A stretch of DNA of 64,000 nucleotides from Streptomyces sp. TRM70350 (GTDB taxonomy: Bacteria; Actinomycetota; Actinomycetes; Streptomycetales; Streptomycetaceae): contig NZ_JAHUXH010000030.1 in the NCBI RefSeq assembly GCF_019219825.1, positions 1 through 64,000 on the forward strand, written 5' to 3'. The notes under the pieces are model-generated. The model saw only the letters and a list, made by a program, of their open reading frames with translations. It was not told the DNA's origin and ran no database searches. The position numbers were made by a program, and so were the translations under genes. Shown in pieces: positions 24,363 to 32,358 of the stretch (position 1 is its first letter; every line of letters begins with the position of its first letter).

Positions 24363-25663
24363 TTGTCGTCTCCTTCCAGAGCCGCGAGGGCGCGGGTTAT
24401 GGCAGGCAGTTCCGGGGTCATGGCTGCGTGCTTCCGGGCCGTCGACACGGCTTCTTCGGTCGGTGTGAGGTGGGAGCGTGCGCGGCTCCAGCCGCCGTCC
24501 GGTCCGGTGCACACGGCCACGCCGCGTTCCTCCGCCGTGATCGACTGAGCGACGGCCACGGCGTCCTTGTTCAGGTCGCCCAAGGTCATCTCGGCCGTGC
24601 CGGGATCGTTGACGCGGTGGCAGATACGGCCGCCGAGCTGCGCCCGCAGGGCAGTGACGCCGGGGCCGAGGTCGGAGCCAACCCGCTGCCCAGCCACAAC
24701 AAGGTGCAGGCCGAGCGCCGCCCCAAGCTGAGCCAGCCGCAACAGCAGGGTGGAGCACTGTTCGGCTTCCGCCTTGCTCTCACGGGTCCCCTCCGAGAGA
24801 TACAGTTCCGCGATCTCGTCGACGATCACGACGACCGGCACCGGCCGCAGCTTCTCGGGCAACTCCCAGATCGAGCGGACACCGGCCGACCGACACGCGC
24901 GCATCCGGTCCTGCATGTCGACCACCAGGGCGGAGAGCACGGCGACCGCTTCCCTGCGGCAGGTGGCCAACGCGCTCAACCGTCCGGCGAACAGGCCGAG
25001 CTCCATGCCGCCCTTGCAGTCGATTCCGACCAGGGCAACGGGCTGTCCGGCGAGTTGGGTGATCAGCCGGGCCAGCAGGGTGGACTTGCCCGACCGGGTG
25101 GCCCCGGCGATCAGCCAGTGCGGCACGAGCCGCAGGTTCATCACCCAGGCGCCGCCGCTCTCCAGGACGCCGATGAGCGCCGAGAGGAGTTCGGCCGGAG
25201 CCGTGGCGAGGCCGGGTCGCTGAAGCGGATCACTGGCGGTTGCGGTCACCAGGACGAGCCCGCGTTCCGGGGAGGTGACGCGGACCGCGTGGACCTTCCA
25301 CGCGTGCACTAAGGCGTCAGCGGCCTTCATGTACGTCGCCGGGGTCTGCCCCGCGTGCAGCCGCACGGTCACGGTCAGGCCCATGCGCGTGGCGTGCGGG
25401 AACGAGATCCTCGGGGCCACCGGCCGCAGCGGATCGCCCTTGACGACCAGGTCCCCGAGCAGTCCGCGCGGCGGACGACGAGATACGGCAAGGTCGTTGA
25501 GCATGGCGACCTTGCGCCAAGTCGCCAGCACCCGGCACGCGGTGACCGGGTAGCCGACGAGGTACCAGTGCCAGACCGGCCGATGTCGGCGCACCAGGTC
25601 ACCGACGACGAGCACCCAGGCCAGCACGGCCAAGCCGAGCGCGAGCAGGACCGACCCCATCAC
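24359..25663 (-). CDS. FtsK/SpoIIIE-type DNA translocase (TraSA/TraB-like transfer protein)
   Basis: A 434-residue transfer ATPase. An N-terminal hydrophobic segment (residues 3-20) anchors it. Walker A is GATRSGKST (187-195), Walker B VVVIVDEIAEL with D282-E283, followed by LHLVVAGQRVGSD. In Streptomyces conjugation a single hexameric FtsK-like protein moves double-stranded plasmid DNA after recognising short repeats (clt). The gene overlaps both neighbours by 4 nt, forming a compact operon with the SCO3933-family protein upstream. The C-terminal winged-helix segment expected for clt recognition is probably in residues 350-434 but is weakly marked. Confidence 0.93.
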   Translation of the reverse strand: MMGSVLLALGLAVLAWVLVVGDLVRRHRPVWHWYLVGYPVTACRVLATWRKVAMLNDLAVSRRPPRGLLGDLVVKGDPLRPVAPRISFPHATRMGLTVTVRLHAGQTPATYMKAADALVHAWKVHAVRVTSPERGLVLVTATASDPLQRPGLATAPAELLSALIGVLESGGAWVMNLRLVPHWLIAGATRSGKSTLLARLITQLAGQPVALVGIDCKGGMELGLFAGRLSALATCRREAVAVLSALVVDMQDRMRACRSAGVRSIWELPEKLRPVPVVVIVDEIAELYLSEGTRESKAEAEQCSTLLLRLAQLGAALGLHLVVAGQRVGSDLGPGVTALRAQLGGRICHRVNDPGTAEMTLGDLNKDAVAVAQSITAEERGVAVCTGPDGGWSRARSHLTPTEEAVSTARKHAAMTPELPAITRALAALEGDDK

Positions 25664-26007
25664 GCATCACCGCCCTTGCCCTGCACCGCAGTTCCTGACG
25701 CCGGGGTGATGGCGTCTGCGCGGAAGCTGACGCCGTTGCGGTCGCCCATCGACCAGACGAACGCCGTCAGTCCGGAGACCTTGACGACCTGGCCCGGTTC
25801 GATGCCCTTCGGTTCACCACTGACAGCGATCTCGATGACGGAGATACGGCGCCCGTCCGGCCGCACGGTGACAGCCACGGTGTAGACCGGGTTGCCGTCC
25901 CGGTCCTTCTTCACCTCCTGTGTCTCGGAGTTGCTGAACTTCAGCTCAGGCACGTTGGCGCACCGCAGTACGCCGAGCCGCGCCGTGTCCACGGGAATGG
26001 ACTGCAT
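25660..26007 (-). CDS. SCO3933-family element regulatory protein
   Basis: A 115-residue protein starting MQSIPVDTARLGVLRC, typical of the SCO3933-family proteins that precede the transfer gene in actinomycete elements. It looks beta-rich (VYTVAVTVRPDGRRI, GQVVKVSGLTAFVW), like an OB-fold single-strand-binding protein. GGGAGG lies about 8 nt before the ATG; an upstream start at 26028 lacks such a site. Its stop overlaps the transfer gene start. Role unproven. Confidence 0.82.
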   Translation of the reverse strand: MQSIPVDTARLGVLRCANVPELKFSNSETQEVKKDRDGNPVYTVAVTVRPDGRRISVIEIAVSGEPKGIEPGQVVKVSGLTAFVWSMGDRNGVSFRADAITPASGTAVQGKGGDA

Positions 26008-26043
26008 TTCGTTGGCCTCCCTGGCCAATCAGGACGCCAGCTC

Positions 26044-26121
26044 TAATGCTGACGTCACTTGTCCTTACGAGTTACGACTATGGAGCCCTGTACGGCGAGA
26101 GTGCAACTACTTATGCTGACG
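26044..26121. promoter_or_regulatory. Divergent promoter region with a repeated 11-bp box
   Basis: T[AT]ATGCTGACG occurs at 26044-26054 and 26111-26121, flanking the centre between the transfer operon and the GntR gene. On the minus strand TTGCAC, 18 bp, CATAGT resembles a promoter for the transfer operon. KorSA-type repressors control such divergent regions, so these boxes are candidate operators. Confidence 0.5.
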
Positions 26122-26172
26122 AGTGATGTCGCGCGTGCGACGTGCCTACGACCTCAACCCGGAGATGCCGAG

Positions 26173-26952
26173 ATGTCAGAGATCCAGCGCCCCGGAGCCC
26201 TCTACCAGCAGGTGGCCGCCGCGATCCGAGAAGCGATCCTGTCCGGCGAGTTCGCGCCCGACTCCCTGTTGCCATCCGAAGCCCAGCTCATGGCCCGCTA
26301 CGGCGTCTCCCGGCCGACAGTCCGCAACGCCATCGCGGCACTGCGCGCGGAAGGCCTGATCGACGTCCGCCACGGCAAAGGCAGCTTCGTACGCTCCATC
26401 GGACAGCCCCACCTCACCATCGAGCGCCGCATCAGCCGCACCGCCGAAGGCAAGTTCGTCATGCCCAACGGCGACATCTGGCAGGAGATCGAGGAGCCGA
26501 GCACCTACCGCACCCACACCACGAAGAACACCGGCCGACTCCTCCAACTCGACGCAGAGGAAGCCTTGTTCGGGTGCGATCGATTGCTCATCGATCCAGG
26601 CACCGGCACACGCGCGATGCACCGCACGCTGATCCCCTTCGAGGTCGCGGACGGCATCCCGATGCTTGCGGAGGAGCCCTGCAAGCGCCCAGCAGCGATC
26701 TACCGATGGCTCACCGAGGACGGCCACAAACTGACGTGGACCGAGACGGTACGCGCCCGCATGCCCCTGCCCGACGAGCGCACCACGCTCCAGCCCCCGG
26801 ACGCGACCCCGATCCTGCACGTCGCCCGCGTCACGCACGACACCGACGACCGCCCGCTGTTCCTCGAAGAACTTCGCTTCGGCGCGGACCGTGCCGAACT
26901 CGCCTACCGGATCACCGCCGACAAGCAGCCCGTGCGACGCTCCGGCGACTGA
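26173..26952 (+). CDS. GntR-family regulator (KorSA-like, UTRA domain)
   Basis: A 259-residue GntR/HutC-type regulator. The N-terminal winged helix reads YQQVAAAIREAILSGEF and MARYGVSRPTVRNAIAALRA, with the wing LIDVRHGKGSFVR; the C-terminal UTRA domain (about 95-250) contains RTLIPFEVADGIPM and PLFLEELRFGAD. In pSAM2, KorSA represses transfer and replication activation and keeps the element integrated. GGAG at 26161 lies 8 nt before the ATG. Divergent from the transfer operon, which it probably represses. Confidence 0.9.
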   Translation: MSEIQRPGALYQQVAAAIREAILSGEFAPDSLLPSEAQLMARYGVSRPTVRNAIAALRAEGLIDVRHGKGSFVRSIGQPHLTIERRISRTAEGKFVMPNGDIWQEIEEPSTYRTHTTKNTGRLLQLDAEEALFGCDRLLIDPGTGTRAMHRTLIPFEVADGIPMLAEEPCKRPAAIYRWLTEDGHKLTWTETVRARMPLPDERTTLQPPDATPILHVARVTHDTDDRPLFLEELRFGADRAELAYRITADKQPVRRSGD

Positions 26953-27150
26953 GCGCCAACCGGGATCGGTCGAAACAGCCTTCACTTCCTCAAGGGCGCG
27001 CCTGCGGCGCGCCGGGGCGCCCGGCCGCCCCGGCCGGGCGTGCGGCGTGGCCGCCGGTCCCGTCCGGACGGCAGGCGCCCCCGACAGCAGTACGACCAAG
27101 GAGTCGAGGCGTCGACCGGCCGTCGCAGGCCGGGGCCCACGGGGCTGGGG

Positions 27151-27323
27151 GTCGACGGCCGGAGAGGCTTTAGGCAGCCACCATGGGGCGAGCCTCGAAG
27201 AACAGGGGGCCGATCGGGCTATTGCGGGCAGGTCCAAGGACTGCCCGATCCGCTGGCGAGCGTAAGGCCCCCTGTTCACTCGCCCCATGGCAGCTCCAGC
27301 CCAAAGTCTCTCCGGCCGGCGAC
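27151..27323. repeat. 173-nt nested inverted repeat (candidate clt, single-strand origin or structured RNA)
   Basis: Four successive arm pairs nest around one centre: 27151-27174 with 27301-27323 (about 21 of 23 paired), 27181-27192 with 27279-27290 (perfect 12), 27201-27211 with 27266-27276 (perfect 11), 27212-27219 with 27243-27250 (perfect 8). An alternative inner hairpin pairs 27226-27235 with 27238-27246. No gene covers it. Only one large structure is expected in a pSAM2-like element at the single-strand origin or transfer locus. Confidence 0.8.
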
Positions 27324-27359
27324 GTGCCCACGTGCACCGCTCACCAGCGGAAAGACGCC

Positions 27360-27656
27360 TCATGCTGCACCACCTTCGCCATCCGCGAGCCGTTGCAGAA
27401 GGCCCGCGAGCCGGACCACAGCATCGGGCAGGCCCACCAGGCGGACGACCCCGCGCCCGTCGTCATTCGTCGCTGCTACAGCCCGTAACTCGGACGGCTC
27501 GAACTCCGCTCCAAGGAACGCCAAGTTCAGTTGATCGGCAGCGTCTCGGGCCTCCCGCCATCCGGCCATGTAGTCGACACCACGAACCCACAGACCGAAG
27601 TCCGCGCCTGTCACGTCCAGGCCGTCACCGGGCCACTCCGCCCCCGCGCCAGTCAT
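27360..27656 (-). CDS. Hypothetical protein, element cargo
   Basis: A 98-residue protein that I do not recognise. It contains GADFGLWVRGVDYMAGWREA, a middle NLAFLGAEFEPSELRAVA and a leucine-rich end VRLAGLLQRLADG, suggesting a compact alpha/beta domain. GGAG lies 7 nt before the ATG at 27656; the frame is open further upstream without another good site. It stands alone between the long inverted repeat and a hairpin, and is one of few candidates for an undescribed directionality factor, purely by elimination. Confidence 0.65.
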   Translation of the reverse strand: MTGAGAEWPGDGLDVTGADFGLWVRGVDYMAGWREARDAADQLNLAFLGAEFEPSELRAVAATNDDGRGVVRLVGLPDAVVRLAGLLQRLADGEGGAA

Positions 27657-27725
27657 CTTGTCACTCCCGCTCTGGTAACAGATCGTCAACTGTCTTTGGG
27701 CCAGGGCGAGTGCACAGCACAACGA

Positions 27726-27806
27726 CCCCGGTACCATCAGGCACCGGGGATCGCTGTGTCCCCTCCCGGACCACCCCGGTTGCTGGCAGGCGCGGGGGTG
27801 GTCCGG
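27726..27806. terminator. Two adjacent hairpins in the 310-bp space between element genes
   Basis: Hairpin one: arms 27726-27732 and 27743-27749 (7 bp). Hairpin two: arms 27766-27777 and 27795-27806 (12 bp perfect, 17-nt loop). They lie after the ATP-binding protein gene on the minus strand and probably end its transcript. I see no gene in 27657-27968. Confidence 0.6.
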
Positions 27807-27968
27807 ACTCGGTATGGGGTTGTGAAGCGCGGCCCCCTGGGAGCCGGGTGGGGATCCCGGCGGACCGTCCCAAGGGGCCACGCCCCGTTCACCAGAGGGA
27901 TCGCCCTCCGGCCCCGCGCTGTCGCCAACTCCCGAGGGAGCAACGCCGAGGCGACAGCCGGGAGATCA

Positions 27969-28547
27969 TCAGTGCGGACTGCGCTCGGCTCCACTGTCCA
28001 GGTCGAAGCGGCACCAGACCGTCTTTCCGCCCCGCTGTCCCGGCGTCCACCAGACCGCCGACGCCATCCGTTGAGTGAGCATCAGCCCACGGCCGTTGTC
28101 AGCCAGGACCGCCTCTGAGAGCTCCGTCATCAACTCCGGCGAGTAAAAGTCGCCCATGGGTAGCAGCGGGGGTGTCGAGTCCTCATCCGTGACCCCGATG
28201 AAGAGCCACTTCGGATACAACTTGAAGGTCACGTCGATGCGCCGAATGCCGCCGGGAACGGCCTGGCAGTTGTCCGGTACCGCGTGGTTCACGACGTTCC
28301 CAACCAGTTCCGAGACAGCCAGACGCGCGTCATACATGAGTTCGTCCGAAACCGCGCCACGAAGGAACACGGACGTCGTGTCACGCGCGACGCGCGCCGT
28401 ACTACGGCACTCGGCGAAGAGCGTCAGCGTCAAGAAGTGCCCGGACGACGGATCCGGTGCCACGAACCAGTGGGCGTACGCGTCTAGATCTTGCGCGAGG
28501 TCTTCCGGCAGCCGTGCTTTCCTCGCGTCCATGACATCGACCACCAT
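27969..28547 (-). CDS. ATP-binding regulatory protein (RsbW-like histidine kinase fold)
   Basis: A 192-residue protein with a GHKL/HATPase_c_2 domain. The N-box is ARLAVSELVGNVVNHAV and the G-boxes are FIGVTDEDSTPP and NGRGLMLTQRMASAVWW. Such stand-alone domains act as anti-sigma or switch proteins in Streptomyces. The start may be ATG 28547 or the in-frame ATG 28532. It is divergent from the HTH-TPR regulator at 28733, and both are probably cargo through which the element senses or alters host physiology. Confidence 0.85.
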   Translation of the reverse strand: MVVDVMDARKARLPEDLAQDLDAYAHWFVAPDPSSGHFLTLTLFAECRSTARVARDTTSVFLRGAVSDELMYDARLAVSELVGNVVNHAVPDNCQAVPGGIRRIDVTFKLYPKWLFIGVTDEDSTPPLLPMGDFYSPELMTELSEAVLADNGRGLMLTQRMASAVWWTPGQRGGKTVWCRFDLDSGAERSPH

Positions 28548-28732
28548 CTCTGATCACATCCTGCCGAGGCCCTCCCGGCAAGGTGACCCGAGGGTGCACC
28601 CCCTGTCCCTGCTGTCGCTCCCCCCTCTTGGGGACCCCCCTCGTGGGTACACTCGCGAGACGGACCGGAAACTGATGACGAGGGAAGATCGAAAGACAAG
28701 AAACGTCAGGTCAATCACGATGGGGAAGTGAG

Positions 28733-30085
28733 ATGGCCGAAGCTGCACCGACACCGGCAGCTCTACCGCCGCACGTGCTGGAACGCGCAGATGTGCGGTC
28801 CGCGATAGCGAACCACGACTTCGGCGAAGTCTTCAGGCTGGCCAAGATCCACGGCAATATCAGCTACGCCAAGATCGCCGAGGCCGTCAGCTACAAACGC
28901 GAGCACATCGGCAAGATGGCCCGGCCCGAGACCGACGGCAAGGGCGTTCGTCCACGGATCACGCAGTTCAACAAGATCCTCGAAGTGGTCGACGGCCTAC
29001 GCATCCCCGGCCATCTCGCCGGACTCGCCCCACGTCCGTGGGAGTTGGAACGATCGGCCGCCCCCTCCCGGACCGACGACCCGAGCGCCCTGATCGCTCA
29101 GGGTGGCGCGGGTATATGGGACATCGCAGAGATGCTGCGCCGTACCGAGATGTCCAGCATCAACAGCGCCGCCCTTGAGTCGATCGAGGAGGGCATCGAT
29201 CAACTGGCCCGCGCCTACCCGTACGCCAACGCCGACTACCTACACGAGCGCACCCGCAACGGCCTGCAATATGTCACCAAGCAGCTCGAAGGCCGGATGA
29301 CACTCCGCCAGCACCGGGAACTACTCGTCGATGCCGGATGGCTGTTCCTGCTCAACGCATGTGTCCAGTACGACCGGGGCCAGCGCGAGGCCGCCAACCT
29401 CAGCAAGGCCGCCGCACTCCGCATCGGCCAGGAAGCCGGACACGGCGAGATCATGGCGTGGGCGTGGGAGATCGAGGCCTGGTTCGCTCTCACCCAGAGC
29501 CGTTGGCAAGACATGCTCGATGCTGTCGAAGCCGGACACGTGGCTGACCAGACACACTCAGTCGGCGTGCAGCTCTACGCGCACAAGGCACGCGCCGCCG
29601 CCCGCATGGGAGACGCCCGCCTGGTCCGTGAATCCCTGGACGCCGGACGCGCCCGCCTGGACCGACTCCCCCGCCCGGATCACCCAGAGCACCACTTCAT
29701 AATCGACCCGGACAAGTGGGACTTCTACGAGATGGACGCCTACCGCCTTCTCGGGGACGACGAGCGCGCCGCCGCCCACGCGCGATCCGTCATCCGCATC
29801 AGCACCGGCCCCGACGGAACCGAGATCTCCCCCATGCGCGCCGCAGAAGCCCGCCTCACACTCGGAGTCGCCGCCGCCCGCACCGGCGAGATCGAAGAAG
29901 CCATCGGCATGGGCACAGCCGCCCTCGAAGCCGACCGCAAATCCCTGCCGTCCCTGCTTTTAGTCGCCGACGAGCTGGACAAGGAACTGCGCTCCCGCCA
30001 CCCCCGCGAGGCCGCCACCCGCGACTTCCACGAACAGATCATGACCATCAAGCGCGGCGCAGCCACGCCCGAGCTTCCGTTCTGA
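28733..30085 (+). CDS. HTH/TPR-type regulator, element cargo
   Basis: A 450-residue protein with an N-terminal helix-turn-helix-like region (YAKIAEAVSYKREHIGKMAR, about residues 45-65) and a long helical repeat region typical of tetratricopeptide regulators: AALRIGQEAGHGEIMAWAWE, VGVQLYAHKARAAARMGD, ARLTLGVAAARTGEIEEAIG. This resembles Streptomyces XRE-TPR sensors that bind peptides or partners. The final KRGAATPELPF is unusual. It is divergent from the ATP-binding protein gene with a 185-bp shared region containing TACACT-like boxes. Probably a regulator carried for host control. Confidence 0.82.
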   Translation: MAEAAPTPAALPPHVLERADVRSAIANHDFGEVFRLAKIHGNISYAKIAEAVSYKREHIGKMARPETDGKGVRPRITQFNKILEVVDGLRIPGHLAGLAPRPWELERSAAPSRTDDPSALIAQGGAGIWDIAEMLRRTEMSSINSAALESIEEGIDQLARAYPYANADYLHERTRNGLQYVTKQLEGRMTLRQHRELLVDAGWLFLLNACVQYDRGQREAANLSKAAALRIGQEAGHGEIMAWAWEIEAWFALTQSRWQDMLDAVEAGHVADQTHSVGVQLYAHKARAAARMGDARLVRESLDAGRARLDRLPRPDHPEHHFIIDPDKWDFYEMDAYRLLGDDERAAAHARSVIRISTGPDGTEISPMRAAEARLTLGVAAARTGEIEEAIGMGTAALEADRKSLPSLLLVADELDKELRSRHPREAATRDFHEQIMTIKRGAATPELPF

Positions 30086-30101
30086 GTCTTACCAGTGATG
30101 A

Positions 30102-30130
30102 GGCCCTGTTCCGTGACGGAAGCAGGGCCC
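30102..30130 (+). terminator. Terminator after the HTH-TPR gene
   Basis: GGCCCTG and GCAGGGCC arms with TTCC/GGAA continuing the stem around a 5-nt loop, 17 bp after the stop codon. No strong T-run. Confidence 0.6.
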
Positions 30131-30172
30131 CATCTTGGCCTACGCGACCAGGTCACGGCTCGTGGTGTTGCT

Positions 30173-30379
30173 TCACCCCGTCCAGAGACCTCCGAGCGCC
30201 GTCAAGATCAGCAGGCAAAGGGTCATAGACCCGCCGAATGCTCCCGCACCGTATAGGACGGCTGAGGCCTTGGGCGTGTTGGTGGCGTACCTAAGCAGGG
30301 CTGCCACGATGCCCACGATGACGGACACCAAGGCACAGACGAGCACTAGCAGCACCCTGACGCCGAGAGAGAGGTTCAA
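30173..30379 (-). CDS. Small hypothetical membrane protein
   Basis: A 68-residue protein with two long hydrophobic segments (VLLVLVCALVSVIVGIVAAL and GSMTLCLLILTALGGLW). The start would be TTG at 30379 with only a weak GGGAC upstream. Codon use and the clean two-helix pattern favour a real gene. Function unknown. Confidence 0.55.
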   Translation of the reverse strand: MNLSLGVRVLLVLVCALVSVIVGIVAALLRYATNTPKASAVLYGAGAFGGSMTLCLLILTALGGLWTG

Positions 30380-30868
30380 CGTCCCGAATCACTTTCCGGT
30401 GGTCGGACCTCCGGCTCATAGCACTCAGCCCGAACCACCACGTGACGTACGTGTGGTCAGCTGAGGCCATGCCGACGTTCAAGGTCTCGGTGCCTTGCCA
30501 AGGCTGCCGTGCGGCTGGAACCCCCGAGGTACTCGACGCTAATCCTCCAATATCGCGCGAAATGGCTGGAGGCCTCTCCTATCCCCAGCCAGGCGTACCC
30601 GGGTACGTCGGAACCCGAGTTCGCGCGAACCGCAATCCGCGTGCGGGCAACTGTACCGGTGCGGTTGGTGATTCACGCAGCACGAGGCCAGGGAGCTGAT
30701 CGAGGGATGCGTCCGCGAGATGCCAGTCCGGCCGGATCAGCAGGTTTGACACATACTCCAACCCTCTGACGCGATCGGTTCCAAGGTCACCGGCGCTCTG
30801 GCACCTTCGATTGCCAGTCCCACGGCGGGCGGCGAAGCCGCCCTGGGTCGCTGACCAGCAAATCAATT
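30380..30868. other. Gene-poor right end of the element with a possible decayed reading frame
   Basis: About 490 bp without a convincing gene. The plus strand holds PCQGCRAAG (near 30493) and, in another frame, YRCGW (near 30655) followed by EARELIEGCVREMPVRPDQQ, with stops between. This could be a decayed small zinc protein. TTGACA occurs at 30750-30755 without a good -10. Confidence 0.35.
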
Positions 30869-30892
30869 ACTGCATGAGCACGGCTTGACCGA
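30869..30892. other. attR: left half of the attP inverted repeat and core
   Basis: Arm ACTGCATGAGC (30869-30879), then ACGGCT, then core TGACCGA (30886-30892), followed by EamA coding sequence. In the circular form this arm faces the arm at 20911-20921 symmetrically about the GA dinucleotide of the core. Confidence 0.85.
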
Positions 30893-31618
30893 GGACTCCC
30901 GCAGCGCGGCGACGGGCGCGAGTTCGGCGCGGGTCTGTGCCCAGAGGATCAGGGCGTAGGCGCCCACGGACAGGGCGGCGCCCAGCATTCCCAGCCCGAG
31001 GAACGGCCGCAGGCGCGCGATGGTCTCCGTGCGCCAGGCGCACACCGCGTACGCCGGTATCACGACCCCCTGCACCGCCATCAGCCACGCCACATAGCCG
31101 AGCGCCGACCCCGACGCCCGCACGCCCAGCCCGTCGACGACGGTGTACACGGCGATGGACAGCCCGGTCCCCAGCGCCGCCCCGATCGCGGGCCAGTCCG
31201 GCTGCCGCCCGCGCAGCCCCCACAGCGCGGCGCCGGTCAGCCCCGCGCAGCTCAGCGCGATCCCGGCCACCACCCACCCGTCGGGCACCTCGTGCGCGAA
31301 GATCGCGGCCAGCACGGTGACGACGAGCGGCGCGCTCCCGCGCGCGATCGGATAGGCCTGCCCGAAGTCACCGAGCCGGAAGGACTTCATCAGCAGCGCG
31401 TAGTACGCGATGTGCACCGCGGCCGACAGCAGCAGATACGGCCAGGCCCGCGCCGCCGGGACCGCCACGAACGGCAGCAGCGCGAGCCCGATGACCAACC
31501 CGCCCCCGGATATCAGCGCGAAAGCGACGAGCTTGTCGGTGATGCGGTGGGCGATGGCGTTCCAGCCGGCGTGCGTGACGGCGGCGAGCAGGACGGCCGC
31601 GGTCACCAGCGGCGTCAC
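30886..31618 (-). pseudogene. 5' part of an EamA/DMT-family transporter gene disrupted by the element
   Basis: From GTG 31618 the minus strand encodes 244 residues of an EamA-family permease: opening AVLLAAVTHAGWNAIAHRIT, then IARGSAPLVVTVLAAIF at the end of the first EamA repeat, and a second repeat up to LAPVAALRESSV. There the element begins and replaces the last helix with seven foreign residues (KPCSCSN) and a stop. The GTG overlaps the YbaK stop (GTGA). The truncated protein lacks the final transmembrane helix and is probably inactive, but excision would restore the gene. Confidence 0.92.
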
Positions 31619-32121
31619 GCAGGGCACTCGCGGACGTCCGCCAGGGTGCCGCCCGCGTGGGTGATCAGGGCCTTGGGTGCCATCGGGAAGACGGTGTACG
31701 GCGTCCCGGCCGCCGCCCACACCACGTCGTGGTCGAGCAGCGACCGGTCCGCGAGCACCCGCGTGCTGCTGCGATGCCCGAACGGCGGCACCCCGCCGAT
31801 GGCGTACCCGGTCGTCTCCCGTACGACGTCGGCGCGGGCCCGGGTGACCTTCTCGGCGCCGAGTTCCTGCCGCACCAGCTCCACGTCGACCCTGGACGCC
31901 CCGTCCATCAGCACCAGCACGGGCACCCCGTCGGCGGCGAAGACGAGCGACTTGCAGATCTGACTGAGCTCGCACCCGATGGCGGCGGCGGCCTCGGCGG
32001 CGGTACGGGTGGCGTGGGGGAACCGGCGGATCCGCCCGCGCAGCTCGCTGAGCCCGAGGGCGTCCAGCGCCTCGGCGAACCGTGGATGAGCTTCTGCGGC
32101 TCCTGCGTCCGAAGTGGTCAT
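31615..32121 (-). CDS. YbaK/ProRS-associated aminoacyl-tRNA deacylase
   Basis: A 168-residue YbaK/EbsC-family protein. Characteristic segments are IGCELSQICKSLVFAADG, the lysine-containing core of the editing site, and YAIGGVPPFGH, the conserved Gly-Gly-x-Pro-Pro loop. Members hydrolyse misacylated tRNA such as Cys-tRNA(Pro). The ATG at 32121 starts MTTSDAG; an upstream in-frame start at 32154 is less likely. Its stop overlaps the EamA start, so the two formed an operon. Confidence 0.9.
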   Translation of the reverse strand: MTTSDAGAAEAHPRFAEALDALGLSELRGRIRRFPHATRTAAEAAAAIGCELSQICKSLVFAADGVPVLVLMDGASRVDVELVRQELGAEKVTRARADVVRETTGYAIGGVPPFGHRSSTRVLADRSLLDHDVVWAAAGTPYTVFPMAPKALITHAGGTLADVRECPA

Positions 32122-32178
32122 GAGCGGCACGCTAGCGGCCCGTGTACGGCACACGCGACCGGGTTACGGCCGCTCCAG

Positions 32179-32358
32179 TCAGAGGTGCGTCAGGAAGTCC
32201 GACCAGGTGGCGGGGGTGACGGTGACTCGTGCGGCGTCGGGCGCCTTGGAGTCACGGATGTGGATGGTGGCGGGGGTGGTGGCGACCTCGACGCAGTCGT
32301 TGACGTCGTCGGTGTCGCTGTAGCTGCTCTTGAACCAGTGGAGTTGTGCGGTGCTCAT
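32179..32358 (-). CDS. DUF397 domain protein
   Basis: A 59-residue DUF397 protein: HWFKSSYSDTDDVNDCVEVA at the start and ATWSDFLTHL at the end. In actinobacteria these small proteins accompany XRE/DUF5753 regulators and ATP-binding proteins in developmental and antibiotic control systems (WhiJ/AbaA-like). The ATG overlaps the regulator's stop (ATGA). It lies 57 bp from the YbaK gene. Confidence 0.9.
   Translation of the reverse strand: MSTAQLHWFKSSYSDTDDVNDCVEVATTPATIHIRDSKAPDAARVTVTPATWSDFLTHL

Larger units (their letters stand above)
20893..30892. mobile_element. Integrative element (AICE-like) with serine integrase, 10.0 kb
   Basis: Bounded by a 7-bp direct repeat TGACCGA (20893-20899 and 30886-30892) and inserted in an EamA gene. 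Order from left: serine integrase, RepSA-like replication protein, small zinc protein, small membrane protein, FtsK-like transfer protein, SCO3933-family protein, KorSA-like GntR repressor, a long nested inverted repeat, an unknown 98-residue protein, ATP-binding and HTH-TPR regulators, and a small membrane protein. This is the core set of pSAM2-like actinomycete integrative and conjugative elements, but with a serine instead of a tyrosine integrase and no tRNA target. No recombination directionality factor is obvious. Confidence 0.93.

Noticed and set aside
30750..30780. TTGACA at 30750 as integrase promoter in the circular element
   Set aside because: No reasonable -10 at 16-19 bp; the box across the attP core with TACAGT fits far better.
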